From Neobacillus rhizosphaerae (GTDB taxonomy: Bacteria; Bacillota; Bacilli; Bacillales; Cytobacillaceae), in the NCBI RefSeq assembly GCF_937468385.1, contig NZ_CALBWS010000004.1, forward strand, positions 1 through 64,000: a stretch of 64,000 nt of DNA, given 5' to 3'. The position numbers and the translations under genes are program-made. Of the stretch, positions 45,016-59,275 are shown piece by piece. Position 1 is the first letter of the stretch. The number at the start of each line of letters is the position of its first letter. The notes under the pieces are model-generated. The model did not search any database, was not told the origin of the DNA, and saw only the letters and a list, made by a program, of their open reading frames with translations.

Positions 45016-45197
45016 TATCCCCTTTTCGGGCGGTACCTGTCACCACCCGAATTTTGTCGAATGTCTAATTTATGGTGCCTGACACCCTTCGTGGACATTT
45101 GTCCGTGTGTAGTGGACGCTTTCACATCGATAGTGTCCGTCCACGGTGGACAAATTGCCGTAAGTGTCTTTTTGTGGTGCCTGACACCTTAAACGTT
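45016..45197. repeat. Repeat-filled spacer inside the nuo operon (nuoK-nuoL)
   Basis: Two exact GGTGCCTGACACC copies (45074-45086 and 45176-45188) enclose a stretch with GTGGACATTTGTCCGTG, AGTGGACGC, GTCCGTCCACGGTGGAC and further pieces that can fold into hairpins (GGACA/TGTCC). This is the most complete form of the composite repeat in the window. No terminator T-run is seen, so read-through to nuoL is possible. Confidence 0.8.
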
Positions 45198-45512
45198 TTA
45201 GTTTTTCATTGTGTTCATTTCGTCGATGTTGACGGTTTTCTTTGTGCGGTACAGGGCGATAAGGATCGCTAGACCGACTGATGCTTCTGCTGCTGCCACA
45301 CAGATGGCGAACAGGGCAAAGATTTGTCCTGTAATTGACGGTGTCATCCCGTATTTGCTGAAGGTTACGAGATTAATATTCACGGCGTTCAGCATTAATT
45401 CGATTGAAATCAAGACGATGACGGTGTTTCTCTTAGTCAGCGCACCGTATAAACCGATGCAAAATAGAATAAGTGCAAGTGCCAGGAAGGCTGAAGCGGG
45501 AACTGAGCTCAT
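45198..45512 (-). CDS. nuoK: NADH-quinone oxidoreductase subunit K
   Basis: 104 aa with three membrane helices. Conserved Glu residues lie in [16 protein letters not shown] (helix 2) and [18 protein letters not shown] (helix 3), part of the proton path. It overlaps nuoJ by 4 bp. Confidence 0.95.
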   Translation of the reverse strand: MSSVPASAFLALALILFCIGLYGALTKRNTVIVLISIELMLNAVNINLVTFSKYGMTPSITGQIFALFAICVAAAEASVGLAILIALYRTKKTVNIDEMNTMKN

Positions 45513-46027
45513 TCGCTATCTGCCTCCTTCTTCTCGTTTTTTGCCAAAATAATCGATCCGACTAGGGCTACTAATAGTAAAACAGAAGTCAACTCAAACG
45601 GAATGATATATTTTGAGTAAAGTTCTTTACCAATTTGCATCGTGTTGTTTTCGTGCAAGGTGGTTGGAACTTGTTCGATATTGAAATTGTAGATACCAAT
45701 ATAAACGGCAAAGGCAAAGCCAACAATCCCTAAAAATACGAGAATCTTTCGCCATTTTCCTGTTTTTGGTTCACTTTCGTCATCATGCTTCGTTAACATA
45801 ATTCCGAACAGCATGATAATCGTAATCGCGCCTGAATAAATTAAAATTTGCACGGCGGCGATAAATTCTGCGGAAAGCAGAACGTAAATGCCGGCTATCG
45901 CTACAAATGTGAAGATGAGGGCAACGACCATATGAACAACCTTTGTAAGGTTCAACAGAAGCACGCCGCCGATGATCGCAACAAGTGCGAGTCCCATAAA
46001 AGCGAGGAATTCGCCTGAAAATGTCAT
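45509..46027 (-). CDS. nuoJ: NADH-quinone oxidoreductase subunit J
   Basis: 172 aa with five membrane helices. [21 protein letters not shown] is the conserved helix-3 region with the pi-bulge. It overlaps nuoI by 4 bp and nuoK by 4 bp, showing tight coupling. It belongs to the membrane arm of complex I. Confidence 0.94.
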   Translation of the reverse strand: MTFSGEFLAFMGLALVAIIGGVLLLNLTKVVHMVVALIFTFVAIAGIYVLLSAEFIAAVQILIYSGAITIIMLFGIMLTKHDDESEPKTGKWRKILVFLGIVGFAFAVYIGIYNFNIEQVPTTLHENNTMQIGKELYSKYIIPFELTSVLLLVALVGSIILAKNEKKEADSE

Positions 46028-46452
46028 GCTTTATTCACCTGCCGTATGTTTTCGTCGTTTTCATCCAACCACTCTAAGTTTTTAAATAACATGTCACGGC
46101 TGTATTCAGCGAGCTCGAAGTTATTGGTCATGATGATGGCTTCCGTTGGGCAAACCTCCGTACATAGGTCACAAAGGATGCAAATCTCGAAGTTAATGTC
46201 ATATGTGTCGATGATTTTCCCTTTTTTCGCTGGATCCGGATGCTTCTTACCAGTCAGATTGATACAATCTGTCGGGCAAATCTGCGCACACTGGTTACAA
46301 ACAATACACTTCTCCGGATAAAATTTTTGAATACCGCGGAATCTGTCTGGCAACGGCAGCGGCTTGTTCGGATAATCATAAGTAACCTTTTCGCGCGTTA
46401 AGTTTTTTAGGGTATATTTCAAGCCTTTTGCTAATCCAAGCACGTTTTTCAC
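46024..46452 (-). CDS. nuoI: NADH-quinone oxidoreductase subunit I
   Basis: 142 aa ferredoxin-like subunit with two complete [4Fe-4S] motifs, CIVCNQCAQICPTDCI (about 49-64) and CILCDLCTEVCPTEAI (about 91-106). These form clusters N6a and N6b that pass electrons to N2 in NuoB. It is preceded by a 79-bp repeat-containing spacer after nuoH. Confidence 0.95.
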   Translation of the reverse strand: MKNVLGLAKGLKYTLKNLTREKVTYDYPNKPLPLPDRFRGIQKFYPEKCIVCNQCAQICPTDCINLTGKKHPDPAKKGKIIDTYDINFEICILCDLCTEVCPTEAIIMTNNFELAEYSRDMLFKNLEWLDENDENIRQVNKA

Positions 46453-46531
46453 CCCTTTTACGTTTTAAAGATGGTTTTTGGTGTCAGGTACCATTTTCCA
46501 AATAATGTAATTTAGTGTCAGGCGCCGCACC
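46453..46531. repeat. Variant hairpin repeats between nuoH and nuoI
   Basis: GGTGTCAGGTACC (46480-46492, one change from the common form) and AGTGTCAGGCGCC (about 46514-46526) lie in the only other large gap of the nuo operon. Confidence 0.7.
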
Positions 46532-47536
46532 TTAGAAAAATAATGATTTGATTAAGGCGGTTAAGAATATGTTTGCTAGTGCTACTGGCAGGAGTACTTT
46601 CCATCCAAACTCCATTAGTCGGTCGGCGCGGAAACGTGGGAACGTACTGCGCAGCCAAATGTAGACGAAGACGACGACACTGAATTTAAGCGCAAACCAG
46701 ACGGCCCCCGGGATAAATCCAAGGATGGCGAGTGGCGGCAGCCATCCACCAAGGAAGACGACGGTAATGAGTGCGGACATTGCGAATAAATACACATATT
46801 CTGCGAGCATAAAGAAGGCCCAGCGGAAGCCTGAATATTCAACGTGGTATCCAGCTACTAGTTCGTTTTCCGACTCTGGCAAATCAAATGGTGTCCGGTT
46901 TAATTCGGCAATCGATGCAATGAAAAAGACGATAAAACCGATTGGCTGTAAAAGAATAAACCAGCCGTGCTCCTGTTTTGCAACGATTTCATTTAAATTT
47001 AAGCTTCCTGTTAAAAGAATAACGCCTAGGACGGACATGACAAGCGGGATTTCATATGAAATCATTTGGGCTGCTGCACGCATACCTCCTAAGAGGGCGT
47101 ACTTGTTATTCGATGCCCAGCCGCCAAGCAGCATGCCAAAGGTTGTTAATCCGGAAACGGCAATATAATAAAGTAATCCGACACCGATATCAGCAAACTG
47201 AAATTTGTCAGTGAAGGGCATCGTTGCTAATACCATAAAGGATGGCGCGAAGGCAATTACTGGTGCGATGATAAATAATGGCCGATCGGCTGCTTTCGGA
47301 ATAATGTCCTCTTTTAGTAAAAGCTTGAGGACGTCAGCGACCGTTTGCAAGAGTCCCCATTTGCCACCTACCTGGTTTGGACCATGACGCAGCTGCATGT
47401 AACCCATGACTTTCCGTTCTGCTAAAATTCCGTAAGTAACGAAGCCTAATACGATTAAAAGCAAGACAGCACCGAGTAAAAAGAAAATTCCAAAGTTAGC
47501 CCAACCCGGACTTGACTGGAGCAATTCTTCTATCAT
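46532..47536 (-). CDS. nuoH: NADH-quinone oxidoreductase subunit H
   Basis: 334 aa, eight membrane helices. Quinone-chamber signatures include AERKVMGYMQLRHGPNQVGG, the Glu-rich loop ASIAELNRTPFDLPESENELVAG in two adjoining blocks, and the terminal LRSTFPRFRADRLM. It anchors the peripheral arm and forms the quinone entry. The start overlaps the nuoD stop by one base (TAATG). Confidence 0.96.
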   Translation of the reverse strand: MIEELLQSSPGWANFGIFFLLGAVLLLIVLGFVTYGILAERKVMGYMQLRHGPNQVGGKWGLLQTVADVLKLLLKEDIIPKAADRPLFIIAPVIAFAPSFMVLATMPFTDKFQFADIGVGLLYYIAVSGLTTFGMLLGGWASNNKYALLGGMRAAAQMISYEIPLVMSVLGVILLTGSLNLNEIVAKQEHGWFILLQPIGFIVFFIASIAELNRTPFDLPESENELVAGYHVEYSGFRWAFFMLAEYVYLFAMSALITVVFLGGWLPPLAILGFIPGAVWFALKFSVVVFVYIWLRSTFPRFRADRLMEFGWKVLLPVALANIFLTALIKSLFF

Positions 47537-48636
47537 TAGCCGTCAACCTCCCCAAGGACAATATCAATTGCCCCTAAAATAGCAATCATGTTTGCGATAT
47601 TTTCGCCTTTTAATAGTTTTGGGAGAATTTGCAGATTATAGAAGGATGGTCTTCTAAACTTTAAGCGATACGGCTCTTTTTTACCATCGCTAGCAATATA
47701 GCAGCCAATTTCTCCACGTGGTGATTCAATTCTGACATAGGCTTCACCTTTAGGTGCCTTGATAATCTTCGGCACTTTGGCAAGAATTTGGCCTTCGGCA
47801 GGGAATTGCTCAACTGCTTGTTCAAGGATTTTCAATGATTCTTCAATCTCAGAAAGACGCAGATGATAACGCGCAAAAGCATCGCCACTCTCCGCGACCG
47901 GAACATCAAAGTCAAAACGGTTGTAAATGGAATACGGCTCGTTTTTACGAAGATCCCATTTCACGCCAGTGCAGCGAAGATTGGGTCCGCTGAGTGAGTA
48001 ATTAATGGCATCCTCTCTCGTATACGTGCCAATGCCCTTTACCCGGTCTAGGAAGATTTCATTTCCAGAAACAAGGTTGTGATAGCCTTGTAGTTGCTCA
48101 CGCATATATGGGACAAAATCTCTTACTTTTTCAATCCAACCTTCAGGAGCATCCCACTTCACACCGCCAACGCGCATATAGTTAAAGGTCAAGCGCGCAC
48201 CCGACAATTCGTTAAGCATGTTAATAATCATTTCACGGTCACGGAACGCATAGATGAATGGACTTGTCGCCCCAAGGTCAAGGATGTAGGTGCCCCACGC
48301 TACAAGGTGACTGGCAACCCGGTTCAATTCCATAGCAATGACGCGCAGGAAATCTGCACGTTCAGGAACTTCAATCCCCATCATCGTTTCAACAGCATGA
48401 CAGATCACATAATTATTCGTCATCGATGACAGATAATCCATCCGGTCTGTGTACGGGATAATCTGCGTATATTGGAGGTCCTCAGCCAATTTTTCCGTGC
48501 CGCGGTGTAAATATCCAATGACAGGCTTTGCTTCGGTTATGACTTCCCCATCAATTTTTACCACAAGCCGGAAAACTCCGTGTGTACTTGGATGCTGAGG
48601 ACCGACGTTTAGTATCATTTCTTCTGTTCTGATCAC
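47536..48636 (-). CDS. nuoD: NADH-quinone oxidoreductase subunit D
   Basis: 366 aa, 49-kDa subunit related to the large subunit of NiFe hydrogenases. It has LNVGPQHPSTHGVFRLVV with the quinone-binding His, the QIIPYTDRMDYLS block and the C-terminal LGEVDG end. The start is GTG 48636, placed by the AGGTG site and by its position just after the nuoC stop. Confidence 0.96.
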   Translation of the reverse strand: MIRTEEMILNVGPQHPSTHGVFRLVVKIDGEVITEAKPVIGYLHRGTEKLAEDLQYTQIIPYTDRMDYLSSMTNNYVICHAVETMMGIEVPERADFLRVIAMELNRVASHLVAWGTYILDLGATSPFIYAFRDREMIINMLNELSGARLTFNYMRVGGVKWDAPEGWIEKVRDFVPYMREQLQGYHNLVSGNEIFLDRVKGIGTYTREDAINYSLSGPNLRCTGVKWDLRKNEPYSIYNRFDFDVPVAESGDAFARYHLRLSEIEESLKILEQAVEQFPAEGQILAKVPKIIKAPKGEAYVRIESPRGEIGCYIASDGKKEPYRLKFRRPSFYNLQILPKLLKGENIANMIAILGAIDIVLGEVDG

Positions 48637-48639
48637 TCT

Positions 48640-49941
48640 CTACACCTCCACATCGTACGGCTCATAATCTTTTCGCAGTGGATGGCCAACCCAATCTTCG
48701 CCGAGCATAATTCGACGTAAGTCCGGATGTCCTGTAAACTTAATACCTAATAAATCATAAGCTTCGCATTCAGGCCATTCCGCGCCGGCCCAAAGCGGGT
48801 GCAACGACTCGATTGTTGGATCATCACGATCAATCTTCACTTTTAAGGCGACAGACTGATGATTTTTGTATGAGTACAAGTGAACATAAACTTCCATATG
48901 TGTTTCAAAGTCTGATCCATGAAGTTCAGATAAATAATCAAACCCTAAGAGCTCATTATATTTTAAAAATTGGGCTACTTTAAAATATGTACCACGTTTC
49001 GCCACAAGTGTTGGAACATCTTTAGAAAGCTTATTAATATAAGAATCTTCTAGAACATCAGCACCTAAGTTTTCCTCAATAACCTTTCTGTACTTATCTA
49101 AGAAAGGCTGGTTTGCAGATGGTTTTGTTTCGGTCTCCGGTATCGACGTGTCGCCAGCTTTTCCTCCAGCTGCTGCTTTTGCTTTTGCTGCTGCCGCGGC
49201 CTTTGCCTTGGCTTTTGCTGCCGCAATGGCTTTCGCCTTTTCATCGTCGCCGTCTGAGGCTGCGTCTGTTCCTACTCCGGCTGCTTTCGCCTTCGCTTTC
49301 GCTGCTGCCGCTGCTTTTGCTTTCGCTACTGCCGCCGCTTTTTTCTTTGCAAGATCATCATCGGCATCCGTTGCTGAGGCCGGTTCGGCTGCGGTTTCTT
49401 CCGCTGGTGCCTCACCCATTGCTTTTCGTTTCGCCGCTGCTGCTGCTTTCGCCTTTGCTACCGCCGCTGCTTTTTTCTTTGCAAGATCATCATCGGCATC
49501 CGTTGCTGAGGCCGGTTCGGCTGCGGTTTCTTCCGCTGGCGCCTCACCCATTGCTTTTCGTTTCGCCGCTGCCGCTGCTTTCGCCTTTGCTACCGCCGCT
49601 GCTTTTTTCTTCGCAAGATCATCACCGGCATCGGCTGCTGGGGCTGGTTCGGCTACGGTTTCTTCCGCTGGCGCCTCACCCATTGCTTTTCGTTTTGCTG
49701 CTGCCGCTGCTTTCGCCTTTGCTACTGCCGCTGCTTTTTTCTTTGCCAAATCATCGGCGTCACTTGCCGAATCTGCTTCTACGGCTGGCGGTGTCGCTGC
49801 CTTTACTGGCTCAACCGGGTTTTCAGCTTGCTTGGGAGCCGACGTGCCCGCTGCCTTAGCCTGCCGTTTCGCTGCTGCTGCCGCTTTTGCTTTTGCAACA
49901 GCCTCTTTCTTTAACTGCTCAAGGTCTTTTTCCCCACTCAT
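48640..49941 (-). CDS. nuoC: NuoC with Lys/Ala-rich N-terminal repeat extension
   Basis: 433 aa, about twice the usual length. Residues about 270-433 are the ordinary 30-kDa subunit, ending in YDLLGIKFTGHPDLRRIM and the RKDYEPYD motif, which joins NuoB and NuoD in the peripheral arm. Residues 1 to about 265 consist of Lys/Ala-rich 44-residue repeats (DDLAKKKAAAVAKAKAAAA, then KRKAMGEAPAEE...) resembling histone H1 tails. The DNA repeats are 132 bp and nearly identical. Bacillus NuoC proteins often have Ala/Lys-rich tails; the purpose is unknown. ATG 49941 lies 3 bp after nuoB. Confidence 0.93.
   Translation of the reverse strand: MSGEKDLEQLKKEAVAKAKAAAAAKRQAKAAGTSAPKQAENPVEPVKAATPPAVEADSASDADDLAKKKAAAVAKAKAAAAAKRKAMGEAPAEETVAEPAPAADAGDDLAKKKAAAVAKAKAAAAAKRKAMGEAPAEETAAEPASATDADDDLAKKKAAAVAKAKAAAAAKRKAMGEAPAEETAAEPASATDADDDLAKKKAAAVAKAKAAAAAKAKAKAAGVGTDAASDGDDEKAKAIAAAKAKAKAAAAAKAKAAAGGKAGDTSIPETETKPSANQPFLDKYRKVIEENLGADVLEDSYINKLSKDVPTLVAKRGTYFKVAQFLKYNELLGFDYLSELHGSDFETHMEVYVHLYSYKNHQSVALKVKIDRDDPTIESLHPLWAGAEWPECEAYDLLGIKFTGHPDLRRIMLGEDWVGHPLRKDYEPYDVEV
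49349..49876 (-). repeat. Four 132-bp tandem repeats within nuoC
   Basis: The GCAAGATCATC-type landmark recurs at 49349, 49481, 49613 and (slightly changed) 49745, exactly 132 bp or 44 codons apart. Between copies only a few bases differ. Because the unit is a multiple of three, copy-number change would keep the frame. Long antisense ORFs here are a by-product. Confidence 0.9.
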
Positions 49942-49944
49942 CGG

Positions 49945-50457
49945 TTAGATCACCTTCTTCCCAGTCTTCGCTTCATAGCGAATCTTTTCCTTTAACTTAT
50001 TGATTCCATAAATTAAAGCGGCCGGGTTTGGAGGGCATCCTGGTATGTATACATCAACAGGAACGATTTGATCGACTCCTTTAACTACTGCATATGACTT
50101 AACATACGGCCCACCTGCTGTCGCACAAGAACCCATTGCGATTACCCATTTTGGCTCAGGCATTTGATCATATAAACGTCGTAAAATCGGTGCCATCTTC
50201 TTCGTCACCGTTCCAGAAACAATCATACAATCCGATTGCCGTGGTGACGTCCGGAAAAATGACCCAAAACGGTCCAAGTCATAATTCGCACCACCCACAC
50301 CCATCATTTCAATCGCACAACAAGCCAGACCAAATGTCATTGGGTAGATCGAACTGCTTCGAGCCCAAGCCTTAATTTGCTCCAGCGTAGTCATAAATAC
50401 ATTTCTCTGTAACTCTTCCATTTCCTTAGGTGAAATAGCGTCTAGTTTTAAATCCAT
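49945..50457 (-). CDS. nuoB: NADH-quinone oxidoreductase subunit B
   Basis: 170 aa from ATG 50457 behind GAAGGTG, which overlaps nuoA by 10 bp. All four ligands of cluster N2 are present: the adjacent pair in [11 protein letters not shown], one in [10 protein letters not shown] and one in PGCPPNP. It passes electrons to quinone at the interface with NuoD and NuoH. Confidence 0.96.
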   Translation of the reverse strand: MDLKLDAISPKEMEELQRNVFMTTLEQIKAWARSSSIYPMTFGLACCAIEMMGVGGANYDLDRFGSFFRTSPRQSDCMIVSGTVTKKMAPILRRLYDQMPEPKWVIAMGSCATAGGPYVKSYAVVKGVDQIVPVDVYIPGCPPNPAALIYGINKLKEKIRYEAKTGKKVI

Positions 50458-50822
50458 CGTAGCACCTTCTTTTTCCAAGCATACACTAGTCCGATTAATA
50501 GCATGATGACAAAAATCAGCATCTCCACCAATGCAAAAATCCCCAGCTTGTCATAAGCCACAGCCCATGGATATAAAAACACCGTTTCCACATCAAAAAT
50601 AACAAACATTAGGGCAAAAATATAATAGCGGACATTGAACTGTACACGGGAATCGTGAAATGGCTCAATACCGCTCTCATATGTGGTATACTTCGCATCA
50701 CTCGGAACATGCGGACGCAAAAGCTTACCCAAATATAACGCCACCACCGGCAGCAGTACCCCAAGACATAGGAACACAAAAACTATCAGATAATTATTCT
50801 GATATACATTTAAAAGTTCCAT
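50448..50822 (-). CDS. nuoA: NADH-quinone oxidoreductase subunit A
   Basis: 124 aa with three membrane helices from ATG 50822, the start best spaced from [27 protein letters not shown] is the conserved loop at the quinone cavity, and [17 protein letters not shown] is helix 2 with the acidic pair. It is the first gene of the operon. Confidence 0.95.
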   Translation of the reverse strand: MELLNVYQNNYLIVFVFLCLGVLLPVVALYLGKLLRPHVPSDAKYTTYESGIEPFHDSRVQFNVRYYIFALMFVIFDVETVFLYPWAVAYDKLGIFALVEMLIFVIMLLIGLVYAWKKKVLRWI

Positions 50823-50878
50823 GTCCATCCCCTCCAATGTTGAAAATTTTTAAACTAATCAATATTGTAACCGAATTC

Positions 50879-50907
50879 ATTATAGCATTGTTACAAACTC
50901 GTGTCGA
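50879..50907 (-). promoter_or_regulatory. SigA-type promoter of the nuo operon
   Basis: On the minus strand TCGACA (50907-50902), exactly 17 bp, and TATAAT (50884-50879) lie 57 bp before nuoA. The -10 is perfect and the -35 matches 5 of 6. Confidence 0.75.
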
Positions 50908-51302
50908 CAAGCCATCTACTTAAAAATGGAATTCAAATTTCTCCAAAATTCCTTATTTAAAGGCTTACAAGAACCGTTGTCAACCCCATAACCATTCGAC
51001 AACAACCCCTATTTAACAACAATCCACACACAATGTCAGTGAGTTTTGTTATAAATTTTTTATATTTAATTACATTTTTTTATTTGACAACTTTCCTTTT
51101 TAAAAAATTCACCTACCATTCTTTTTTCCTCTTCCCCTACCATTCTTATTCTATTCTTTCAATTTCATTCGAGTTTCACATAATCTAGTTCCTCTTTCCC
51201 TTCCTTATTATTTGTTCACCTTCGAAAAAGCCAGTCGCCTGAATGGCCTAGGTAGCAAAAACATCTCAGTAAAAACCCCACTTGCCCCCGTTACAACCAA
51301 AA
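50908..51302. other. AT-rich spacer between atpC and nuoA
   Basis: No gene is supported. The region holds T/C-rich stretches (51060-51200) and no hairpin apart from the atp terminator at its left end in operon direction. Upstream control sites for nuo could lie here but none was recognised. Confidence 0.5.
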
Positions 51303-51341
51303 AAACCCCTCCGCACAGCAACATGCTGTACAAAGGGGTTT
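51303..51341 (-). terminator. Terminator of the atp operon
   Basis: On the minus strand AAACCCCT pairs with AGGGGTTT around an inner ACAGCATG...GCTGT hairpin and ends in a T7 run, 18 bp after the atpC stop. Confidence 0.9.
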
Positions 51342-51359
51342 CCCTATTATTTCAAAAAA

Positions 51360-51770
<411 letters not shown>

Positions 51771-51787
51771 TTACCCTCCTGGCGTAC

Positions 51788-55872
<4,085 letters not shown>

Positions 55873-55881
55873 CTACGAATC

Positions 55882-57173
<1,292 letters not shown>

Positions 57174-57260
57174 TTTCATTCGTCATTTCACTTATTTAAG
57201 TGAAGGTTCCATCCGTTTTTGTGTTTTTCAACATTGCCCTGATGAATATGGACATAAACG

Positions 57261-57297
57261 AATGGCGAAGGTTCTCACGGAAATGATCTTCGCCATT
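57261..57297 (-). other. Hairpin directly behind atpE
   Basis: A perfect 10-bp stem (AATGGCGAAG/CTTCGCCATT) lies 23 bp after the atpE stop on the transcript. It lacks a T-run, so it more likely stabilises or punctuates the atpE mRNA than ends it, in keeping with the high copy number of subunit c. Confidence 0.55.
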
Positions 57298-57319
57298 TTG
57301 GAACGTTTATTAGTTAATA

Positions 57320-57547
<228 letters not shown>

Positions 57548-57598
57548 TTAAAATGTATAAAATATTTTATTTTTTTGTCCATAGAATGAACGGTTATA

Positions 57599-58318
<720 letters not shown>

Positions 58319-58331
58319 TCACCTCGCTTCC

Positions 58332-58712
58332 TCATTTTTTATGTATTTTTAATGCTGTGAAATAAAAAAAATCTATTATAATGACAATATAGGATGTCAT
58401 TAACCCTATAACCATAGTGATTAAACTAAAATGCTCAGGATACCTCATGGCAATCATTACAGCCAATGCCGCCGTCGCAAACCTTGAAAAAGATCCGAGT
58501 GATCGTACCTTTTTCCCTTGTGATACAGCATCCCCAAACTTGTCCATCTTTCTTACCATTAACCACAAATTAAAAAGGCTCAAACTCGTCCCAAGCACCA
58601 ATCCTAAAAAAATAGATTGATAAGACGTGAACCCCCAGCCGAGTACATAAATAGATAATAAAGAAAACATCCATCTTCGTTGTCTTGCAAACATTAATTG
58701 AAGTTCCGGCAT
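58332..58712 (-). CDS. atpI: ATP synthase protein I
   Basis: 126 aa with four membrane helices (for example FLGLVLGTSLSLFNLWLMV). It is the AtpI family, a non-essential factor thought to help assemble the c ring. ATG 58712, 6 bp after atpZ. Confidence 0.88.
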   Translation of the reverse strand: MPELQLMFARQRRWMFSLLSIYVLGWGFTSYQSIFLGLVLGTSLSLFNLWLMVRKMDKFGDAVSQGKKVRSLGSFSRFATAALAVMIAMRYPEHFSLITMVIGLMTSYIVIIIDFFYFTALKIHKK

Positions 58713-58718
58713 GGTTGA

Positions 58719-58937
58719 TTAATCTCCTGTAAAGAAATGACGGATCGATATAAATATGAAATATATACCTGCCGCGAGTCCGATGAACAATCCGATTATT
58801 AAGAAAATTGGTTCTGTGCCTAAGTAACTATCCAGCCATCTTCCTGAAAAAATACCGATAAGAGTGGCTCCCACCAATTGTGAGAGAATTGCGAACATTA
58901 GGGCCATCGCCTTAAATGAATTGCGGTCTTTTTGCAT
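58719..58937 (-). CDS. atpZ: AtpZ small membrane protein
   Basis: 72 aa from ATG 58937 behind GGGGGAG. Two membrane helices with the family motif ALMFAILSQLVGATLIGIF and GRWLDSYLGTEP. AtpZ has been linked to ion (Mg2+/Ca2+) transport with AtpI in alkaliphilic Bacillus. It is the first gene of the atp operon. Confidence 0.88.
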   Translation of the reverse strand: MQKDRNSFKAMALMFAILSQLVGATLIGIFSGRWLDSYLGTEPIFLIIGLFIGLAAGIYFIFISIRHFFTGD

Positions 58938-59056
58938 CCTTTTCTCCCCCACATTTAAGAGAATCGGCAACGGACAACGAGGTATTCGGGCAATATGACA
59001 AAGCTGTTCACAATATGAAAATCAATATGAAAACCCTATCATTTACACCCTTTGTT

Positions 59057-59085
59057 AGCATACAATAGGCACCTTTCAATGTCAA
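59057..59085 (-). promoter_or_regulatory. SigA-type promoter of the atp operon
   Basis: On the minus strand TTGACA (59085-59080), 17 bp, TATGCT (59062-59057), 120 bp before atpZ. The -35 is perfect. Confidence 0.75.
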
Positions 59086-59248
59086 TGAGTTTACGTGAAT
59101 TAATCCACAAACAATTTCCCGTAAATTCTTCCATTATAACATTCTGGTTTACACTATTATTGTATTGGAAATTTTTAAAGTTTTATGGCTAATTTGTGTC
59201 TATTCTGTGAACGTTTTTTCGATCTTTAATTAATATCTTATTGATGCA

Positions 59249-59275
59249 AGTAGACTAGTGGCCGACTAGTCTACT
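59249..59275 (-). terminator. Hairpin at the end of the subtilase gene
   Basis: A perfect 11-bp stem (AGTAGACTAGT/ACTAGTCTACT) with a 5-base loop begins within the last codons of the protease gene. No clear T-run follows. Confidence 0.65.

Noticed and set aside
49113..49948. Long plus-strand ORFs (248 and 266 codons) opposite nuoC
   Set aside because: They are antisense shadows of the GC-rich Lys/Ala repeat coding region. Their Ala/Phe/Ser or Leu/Pro/Arg repeats mirror the nuoC codons, and nuoC is certain.
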